From positions 1 through 13,789 of the forward strand of contig JAGWLJ010000011.1 in the NCBI GenBank assembly GCA_028873275.1: a stretch of 13,789 nucleotides of DNA, in the 5' to 3' direction. Position numbers and translations under genes: made by a program. Below the pieces are notes generated by a model. The model did not search any database. It was not told the DNA's origin and saw only the letters and a list, made by a program, of their open reading frames with translations. Every line of letters begins with the position of its first letter. The first letter of the stretch is position 1. Of this stretch, positions 6,489-12,500 are shown piece by piece. This DNA comes from Pseudomonadota bacterium (lineage in GTDB: Bacteria; Pseudomonadota; Alphaproteobacteria; Rickettsiales; SXRF01).

Positions 6489-7193
6489 ATGTTCCGCCGC
6501 AAAGATGAAGATACCCTGTTCCCGACCGATCCCAACGCGCCCGTCGAGTCCGCCACCGTCGTATCCCCCGTTTCTTCTGGCGTGCAGACGGCTGCTTCCG
6601 CTGCTCCGGCGGCCGCTTCTTCCGCCGCCGCTCCGGCTACGGCCGCTGCGCCGGCCCGCCCGGTCACGGATCCGCGCCCGAATGCGACCGCTTCCGCCTT
6701 CCGCCCCAACGCCAGTGCGCTGACCAGCGACCTGACCCGCAACCGCATGCCGGAAGCCAAGCCCGCCGCGCCCATTCCCGCCGTTTCTCCGATCGCCGAA
6801 AAAGGCAAGGGCAACCGCCGCGTGTTGACCGTCGGCAGCGACATCCTGCTCAAGGGCGAAATCGCCACCTGCGACCGCCTGGTGATTGAAGGCAAGGTGG
6901 ACGCCACTCTCAATGAAGTTCATACCGTCGAGATTACGGAGTCCGGTTCCTTCAAGGGCTCAGCCCATATCGAGGACGCGGAAATCAGCGGCCTGTTCGA
7001 AGGCGATCTGGTGGTGCGCAACCGTCTGGTCATCTACTCCACCGGCCGCGTGCGCGGCAAGATCACCTACGGCGAGATCGAGATCGAGCGCGGCGGCGAG
7101 CTGACCGGCGAAATCAAAACCGTCGGCGCGCAGGCTGGCGCGCGGCCGGCCAGCCGCGTGGCTGCCAAGCAGGACGACAAGGTGGCCGCTTAA
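6489..7193 (+). CDS. Bactofilin (polymer-forming cytoskeletal protein)
   Basis: The 234-residue protein has the bactofilin (DUF583) layout: a short basic N-terminus, an Ala/Pro-rich linker (about 20-105), and a right-handed beta-helix core at about 112-212. The core starts TVGSDILLKGEIATCDRLVI and continues through repeating strands such as GKVDA, GSFKGSAHIED, GLFEGDLVV, GRVRGKITYGEIEIE and GELTGEI. Bactofilins assemble nucleotide-free filaments that scaffold cell-wall enzymes and shape cells; the Pro-rich tail often mediates membrane or partner contact. The peptidase often found beside bactofilin genes is absent here. AGGAGA sits 5 bases before the ATG, a strong ribosome site. The gene appears monocistronic, with its own candidate promoter and an intrinsic terminator 28 bases after the stop. 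Confidence 0.93.
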   Translation: MFRRKDEDTLFPTDPNAPVESATVVSPVSSGVQTAASAAPAAASSAAAPATAAAPARPVTDPRPNATASAFRPNASALTSDLTRNRMPEAKPAAPIPAVSPIAEKGKGNRRVLTVGSDILLKGEIATCDRLVIEGKVDATLNEVHTVEITESGSFKGSAHIEDAEISGLFEGDLVVRNRLVIYSTGRVRGKITYGEIEIERGGELTGEIKTVGAQAGARPASRVAAKQDDKVAA

Positions 7194-7220
7194 TCCGCAT
7201 CGCCATCTGCACAGGCACGA

Positions 7221-7250
7221 CGGGGAGGATGCAATCCTCCCCGTTTTTTT
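7221..7250 (+). terminator. Rho-independent terminator after the bactofilin gene
   Basis: A perfect 10-base stem CGGGGAGGAT / ATCCTCCCCG with a GCA loop (7221-7243) is followed by seven T residues (7244-7250). Confidence 0.95.
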
Positions 7251-7450
7251 GTCTGCGTAAGGAGCATTTTCGCAGGTATTTCGTATCGTTTCGCATGCGT
7301 TGGACGCGTTTCGCGCAGCTTTAGCTACGTTCGGATGCGTTTCGGAGCCCTTTTCGTCACATAGTGAAGCGTTAGAGGGCGATTTATTCTTTTAAATCAA
7401 TGCCGCCTATTTTGCATTTTGCTTTTTCGGCGTGACATTCTGTGACATTT

Positions 7451-7467
7451 CTCCGTTTTTAACGGAG
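7451..7467. repeat. Perfect short hairpin
   Basis: CTCCGTT-TTT-AACGGAG forms a 7-base stem with a 3-base loop. No T-run follows on either strand, so it is not a standard terminator. Confidence 0.5.
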
Positions 7468-7495
7468 TGCTTCAGCTCATAATGTATGCCCTAAA

Positions 7496-7542
7496 GTCAT
7501 GGCCGGGAAGGAGAAGCCCATAGTAACGCGCCGGATCCCGGC
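7496..7542. repeat. Degenerate REP-like palindrome
   Basis: GTCATGGCCGGGA (7496-7508) pairs with TCCCGGC (7536-7542) around a 27-base centre. The outer sequence recalls the GTCAT-GCCCGG...GGATCC type of dispersed palindromes common in alphaproteobacteria and the related element at 8611-8659. Confidence 0.45.
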
Positions 7543-7648
7543 TTTCAGGTATCGTTCGGCTTCGGGAAGCGCTCACTCGCTTTCGCCCGGCTGAGGTTTT
7601 GCGCATTTTCGCATAGGTTTGGAGCGCGATCTCACCCGTATCCGCGCC

Positions 7649-7691
7649 TGCGCAGCGCTGCCAAAGGCATCAACAGGCAGGAAACTGCGCA
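7649..7691. repeat. Two-step stem-loop, possible structured RNA
   Basis: TGCGCAG (7649-7655) pairs perfectly with CTGCGCA (7685-7691), and inside it CTGCC (7658-7662) pairs with GGCAG (7676-7680). The two stems are separated by a CG/GAAA internal loop, and the apical loop has 13 bases. It lies downstream of the DUF815 gene on the minus strand. Confidence 0.4.
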
Positions 7692-7737
7692 GAGGATGCA
7701 TTATCGAGACATCAGGCGGCCTTTACGGCACCTCCGC

Positions 7738-8598
7738 TCAGATAATTTTTTCCATTCTGCCGGCCATGTCCTGGATAAACTGCCAGGCGACGCGGCCGGA
7801 GCGCGAACCGCGCGCGGCGGCCCATTCGAGAGACTGGGAACGCAGTTTCCCGAGCGGGATCTCCAGCCGGTAATGGCGCACGTAGCTTTCGACGATGGCC
7901 AGGTAGGTGTCCTGGTCGCAGGCATGAAAACCCAGCCACAGGCCGAAGCGGTCGGACAGCGAGATTTTTTCCTCGACGGCCTCGCCGGGATGGATGGCGG
8001 TGGAGCGCTCGTTCTCGATCATCTCGCGCGGCATCAGGTGGCGGCGGTTGGAGGTGGCGTAGAACAGCACATGGCCAGGACGGCCTTCAATGCCGCCTTC
8101 GAGGATGGTTTTCAGGGACTTGTAGCTGCTGTCGCTGGCGTCGAAAGAGAGGTCGTCGCAGAACAGGATAAAGCGACGGATCACCCATCCGCGAAGAATA
8201 TTCAGCAAATGCGGCAGGGAGTGGATGTCCTCGCGGTGGATCTCCACCAGCACCAGGCTATGCGGCTCCTCCCGGTTGATCTCTGCGTGAATGGCCTTGA
8301 CCAGCGAACTTTTGCCCATGCCGCGCGCACCCCACAGCAGGGCATTGTTGGCCGAATGGCCTTTGGCAAACTGGCGCGTGTTGGCCAGCAATATGTCGCG
8401 TGGCTGATCGACACCTTTGAGCAGCGCCAGGTCGACATGGCTGACGTGCGGCACCGGCAGCAGCGCCTTCAGCCCGGCATCCCACAGATAAGCGTCAGCG
8501 CTTTTGATATCCGGAACCGGCTCCGGCGGCGGCGAGAGCTTCTCGATGCCGGCGGCGATGCGCTGGAGGAGGCGGAGGGTGTCTTGATCAGTAGGCAT
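7738..8598 (-). CDS. DUF815-family AAA-type ATPase
   Basis: The 286-residue P-loop protein matches the DUF815 ATPases: a leader (LLQRIAAGIEKL), then a conserved DAYLWDA...LLKGVDQPRDILLANTRQFAKG region. Walker A is GARGMGKSS (90-98), Walker B is RFILFCDDLSF (about 142-152), and a sensor-1-like LFYATSNRRHLMP follows (about 178-189). The C-terminal segment LSDRFGLWLGF...WAAARGSRSGRVAWQFI is also typical. The biochemical role of the family is not established; it is cytosolic. The start at 8598 is chosen because AGAGGA lies 4 bases upstream. An in-frame ATG 18 bases earlier lies inside that ribosome site and the adjacent repeat. It lies 67 bases downstream of the sulfotransferase on the same strand and may be co-transcribed, though a palindrome separates them. 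Confidence 0.9.
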   Translation of the reverse strand: MPTDQDTLRLLQRIAAGIEKLSPPPEPVPDIKSADAYLWDAGLKALLPVPHVSHVDLALLKGVDQPRDILLANTRQFAKGHSANNALLWGARGMGKSSLVKAIHAEINREEPHSLVLVEIHREDIHSLPHLLNILRGWVIRRFILFCDDLSFDASDSSYKSLKTILEGGIEGRPGHVLFYATSNRRHLMPREMIENERSTAIHPGEAVEEKISLSDRFGLWLGFHACDQDTYLAIVESYVRHYRLEIPLGKLRSQSLEWAAARGSRSGRVAWQFIQDMAGRMEKII

Positions 8599-8610
8599 GA
8601 TTCCTCTTTG

Positions 8611-8659
8611 TGTCATTCCCGCCCCGGCGGCATGGATCCCAGTCTGCGTCGGGATGACA
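8611..8659. repeat. REP-like palindrome between the ATPase and sulfotransferase genes
   Basis: TGTCATTCCCG (8611-8621) is the inverted counterpart of CGGGATGACA (8650-8659), with one extra base, and the centre contains GGATCCCAGTCTGCG. This is the TGTCATTCCCG...TGGATCCCAG...GGGATGACA type of dispersed intergenic palindrome. It fills nearly the whole gap and would form a hairpin in a read-through transcript. Confidence 0.75.
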
Positions 8660-8665
8660 ATATCA

Positions 8666-9487
8666 TTACGCCGTCGCTGCTGCCACCGGCTGCGCCAGCT
8701 GTTTTTTGCTCTCTGCTGAAAGCGTGAGCGTCGCCGGCACCGGCCGCTTGCCTTGCAGCATTTCAGCCAGCTCCTGCTGGAATTTCGTCAGCGCGTAGGT
8801 TTCACGGTTCTGCGGGCTGGGTTTTGAGCGGTACAGCGCCGGGTCGATGAAGGCGGTGATCTCGCGGCTCCGCGGCAGGCGGAGGCCCTGCACGCCGTGG
8901 TCGGTGAGGGCGGCATAAAACTTGGCGGCTGCTTCCACCGGGTGCTGCAGGAATTCGGCATGCGAGACAAATACCCGCGGCATGCCGGCCGAGGATTGCA
9001 GCATGGCGATGGCGTAATACTCCCACAGGGCGATGCCGCGCTCGATGGCCATCGAATCCTTTTCGCGCATGAACAGCGACTGGGCGATTTCCAGCGGGTC
9101 GCGGTACACGATCACCGCCACCGGCACTTCCAGGAATTTCTTCCAGTAGGGGAGGGTGAGGCAGAGGCGGGGGTCCTTGATGACCCACGGGCGGTGGGAG
9201 TCGAGGTTCATCACCAGCGTCCGCAGGTCGTTCTCCAGCTGGGGCGGCAGCTCACGCGGGCGGTGCGGCAGCGGCCAGTTCATAATGTTGGGCCAGGTGG
9301 CGTTATACAGCCTGAACAGGCCGATATTGCACTGGATGACATCCTTGCGCTCCCAGTAGCCCTTCGGGTTGTCCCGGGTGAAGCCGAGCAGGCTGCCTTC
9401 CGGCCCGACATAGGCTCCCATCATGTTCACCATGCGCGTTACGACCGACGTGCCGGAGCGGTGCATTCCAAGGATAATAATTTGCAT
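8666..9487 (-). CDS. PAPS-dependent sulfotransferase family protein
   Basis: The 273-residue protein opens with the 5'-phosphosulfate-binding loop (IIILGMHRSGTSVVTRMV; residues 7-14 GMHRSGTS). It has the WVIKDPRLCLTLPYW segment (101-115) typical of this bacterial group, and the 3'-phosphate-binding motif VIVYRDPLEIAQSLF (125-139, Arg129 and Ser137). A conserved-type WEYYAIAML helix follows. It should transfer sulfate from PAPS to a hydroxyl, most likely on a carbohydrate or lipid acceptor; the acceptor is unknown. There is no signal peptide, so it acts on the cytosolic side. It is divergent from the giant glycosyltransferase gene across an 81-base AT-rich gap, which fits a shared glycan or glycoprotein pathway. 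No strong ribosome site is visible; the start is set by the P-loop at residue 7. Confidence 0.88.
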   Translation of the reverse strand: MQIIILGMHRSGTSVVTRMVNMMGAYVGPEGSLLGFTRDNPKGYWERKDVIQCNIGLFRLYNATWPNIMNWPLPHRPRELPPQLENDLRTLVMNLDSHRPWVIKDPRLCLTLPYWKKFLEVPVAVIVYRDPLEIAQSLFMREKDSMAIERGIALWEYYAIAMLQSSAGMPRVFVSHAEFLQHPVEAAAKFYAALTDHGVQGLRLPRSREITAFIDPALYRSKPSPQNRETYALTKFQQELAEMLQGKRPVPATLTLSAESKKQLAQPVAAATA

Positions 9488-9568
9488 GAGTAAGCCAATT
9501 CTAATATTTTGTTAAAAATGGCGGTATGCATAAGGATATGCAACCGAAAAATCAAGTGGCCGTCGGTA

Positions 9569-12500
9569 ATGCAAGAGCGCTATACGATCTGGGTTCTTTC
9601 TTCTCCTGATTTCATCTGGTCGCGGGTGTTTGACGAGGTGGCGGTGGGATTACAGTCCGCATTCAGAACGCTGGGCTATGACGTGCCTGTCGTGCGTGAC
9701 GCGGCGGACATCAAAGGCACGGCGCTGGTGCTGGGGCCGCATCTGGCCCCTTACCTGAAAATAACATTGCCGGAGAATCTCATATTGTTCAATCTCGAGC
9801 AGGTTCATCCGGGCTGGGGATGGTTCAAGCCCGATTATGGCTATATCGAACTGCTTAAGAAATACCCCGTGTGGGATTTCAGCCTGCGTAATATCGCCGC
9901 GCTTAAGAAGCTCGGTATCGAATCCGCCGTGCATTGCGGCATCGGCTATGCCGAGGAGCTGACGCGCATTCCTGCCGCTGAGGAAGATACGGATGTCTTG
10001 CTGGTCGGCACCCGGCAGCCGCGCCGGGACGCCGTTCTCGATGCGCTGCGCCGCCAGGGCGCCAAAGTCCACCAGCTGGCCGAAGCCTTCGGCGAAGAAC
10101 GCGATCAATGGCTGGCGCGCAGCAAGGTCCATCTGAATATTCATCAGGCTCAGGAAAACCTGTTCGAGATCGTCCGTGTATCCTACCTCCTGGCCAATAA
10201 GCGCTTCGTCATCTCCGAGAGCGGCCCGGACAAGGATGCGGAGCGCCGCTTTCGCGGCGGCGTGGTATTCTGCCGCCACGAGGAAATGGCCGAGCGCGCT
10301 CTTTATTATCTGGAGCATCCGGAAGAACGGGCGCGCATCGCCGAGCGCGGATTCGAAATCATCCGCAGCATGCCGCAGAGCGGCTTCCTCGCGGCGGCCC
10401 TGGAAAAACACCATCAGCTCCATGAAGCAAAAAAGGCATGCGCTGCCGCCCAGCCGCGTCTGTTTGTCGCCATCGCCAGCTACCGCGATCCCGAATGCCA
10501 GTGGACGGTGAAGGACTTGTTCGAAAAAGCCGCGCATCCCGAGCGCATCCATGTCGGCGTCTGCTGGCAATATGATCCGGAGGCCGATACGGCCTATTTC
10601 TCCGTCGACCCTCCGCGCCCGGAACAGGTGCGGGTGATCCAGTTCCATTGCCGCGACAGCAAAGGTGCCAACTGGGCGCGGGCGCAGGCGATGCAGCTGC
10701 GGCAGGGCGAGGAATACGTGCTGGTCATCGATTCGCATATGCGCTTCGAGCCGGGCTGGGACAAGACGCTGCTCGATGCGCTCAAGCGCTGCGACAGCGA
10801 TAAGCCGATCGTCACCGCCTGGCTGCCCGGATACAAGCCGCCCGCCGCACTGGAGCCGGACAAGGGCGAGATCGAGCGGCTGCGCGTGTCGAGCTGGGGA
10901 TTCGCCGGCGACGCCCAGCTGATCAACCTCAACCGTTTCTACGTGCCGGCCAAAAAGGTCAAAGGCCGCATGGAGCCGGCCTGCTCCTGCGTAGCCAATT
11001 TCATCTTCGCGCCGGCCGATGCTTTCGCGGAGGCGCCCTTCGACCCGCATATCGATTTCTGGGGCGACGAGATCAACCAGGCGGCGCGGCTGTGGACGCA
11101 TGGCTGGGATTTCTTCCAGCTCGACCGGCGGGCGCTTTATCATTACTGGGATCCGGAGAACATCAAGGACCGCGACCAGTACCGCGACCGGCAGAATCCG
11201 CGCCACCAGAAGGCGCGCAAGCGCAACCTGCACCTGTTCGGCATGGAAAAAACCGACGATGGGGAGGCGCTGGCCGAGCTGGAGAAATACCCGCTGGGCA
11301 GCGAGCGGCGGCTGGAGGATTACTGGCGTTTCGCCGGCGTCGATTTCGCCACCAAAACCATCGCCCCGCATGCCATGAGCGGCAAATGGGTGATTCCGCG
11401 GCCTTCTATTTTTGTCGCTATCGCCAGTTACCGCGACCCGGAGTGCCGGCATACGCTGAAAGACCTGTTCGAAAAAGCGGCGTATCCAGGGCGTATCCAT
11501 GTCGGCGTCTGCCTGCAGGCCGATCCGGAGGAGGATCAGAACTGCCTGGTCGATGCGGCGCTTCGGCCGGGGCAGATCATGATTACCCAGTGCCACTACA
11601 AGGAAAGCCAGGGCGCCAACTGGGCACGGGCCAAAGCGCTTGAGCTGCGCAGGAACGAGGAATACGTGCTGCAGATCGACAGCCATATGCGCTTCGAGCC
11701 GGGCTGGGACAAGACGTTGATCGACATGCTGAAGCGCTGCCCGGCGCAGAAGCCGGTCGTCAGCGGCTACCTGCCCAATTACGATCCGCCGGACAAGCGC
11801 AGCGCCAGTCCCGGCCATCTGCTGCGCATGCGCGTGCGCCGCTTCGGCAACGAGCGCGACCCGCAGCTGATCCACATCACCGGCACGTTTGTGGAGGAGA
11901 AAAGCGAGCGGGGTGGGCTGTACCCTTCGCCGTTTTACGTGGCCAATTTCATGTTCGCGCGCGCCGCCCTGCTGAAAGAAGTGCCGATCGATCCCGGCAT
12001 ACATTTTTATGGCGATGAGATCAGCTACGCCGCACGGCTGTGGACCCATGGCTGGGACATTTTTCAGCCCGATCGCGTGGTGCTGTTTCATTACTGGGTG
12101 CGCAAGGAAACCATGCCCCTGCAGCATTACCGCAATACCGCCAGCGAAAGAAGCCAGCAATCGCGCATGCGCGTGCGGCACCTGCTGGGGTTCGAGGAGG
12201 CAAAGGATAAGAAAACCATCGAAGGCCTTGAGCATTACGGGCTTGGCCATACACGACCGCTGGAGGCGTTGTGGGCGTTTGCCGGCATCGACTGGCAGGA
12301 GCGTGAAGTCAGCAAGGGAGCGCTGGAAGGCGTGTGGAACCTGGAGGCCAGGAACCCGAAGCCGGAGAATAAAAAAATCCATCTCTCCAACGGGCACGGG
12401 CTGAAAGATAGCATCTTTGTCAACATCGCCAGCTACCGCGATAAGGAATGCCAGTGGACGGTCAAGGACCTGTTCGAGAAGGCGGCGCATCCCGACCGCA

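Larger units (their letters stand above)
7251..7737. other. 487-base non-coding region with multiple stem-loops
   Basis: No open frame here has a ribosome site, family-like sequence or codon bias matching the neighbours. The stretch is less GC-rich than its surroundings between 7370 and 7490. It contains three CGTTTCG copies (7287, 7307, 7338), tandem GTGACATT boxes (7432 and 7442), a perfect hairpin (7451-7467), a REP-like palindrome (7496-7542), an 11-base direct repeat GCATTTTCGCA (7264-7274 and 7603-7613) and a two-step stem-loop (7649-7691). It lies between a plus-strand terminator and the 3' end of a minus-strand gene, so no annotated gene needs a promoter here. That leaves room for an unrecognised non-coding RNA. 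I could not match it to tmRNA, SRP RNA, 6S RNA or RNase P RNA. Confidence 0.5.

Noticed and set aside
7496..7520. GGCCGGGAAGGAGAAGCCC, faintly like the SRP RNA tip
   Set aside because: The conserved order of the SRP RNA loop (GGAAGG followed by AGCAGCC) is not kept and no matching long hairpin surrounds it; it fits a degenerate REP-like palindrome better.
7738..7752. T-run at 7743-7750 after a GC-rich stretch, resembling a plus-strand terminator
   Set aside because: It lies inside the last codons (EKII) of the minus-strand ATPase gene, and the preceding hairpin is poorly paired.
7696..8727. A 343-codon plus-strand open frame across the DUF815 gene
   Set aside because: It runs antisense to a protein with intact Walker A, Walker B and family-typical segments, and crosses the REP-like palindrome.
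9509..9540. Possible sigma-70 promoter TTGTTA with a downstream TATGC/ATAAGG box for the glycosyltransferase gene
   Set aside because: No acceptable -10 at 16-18 bases; the AT-rich gap surely holds promoters for both divergent genes but I cannot place them.
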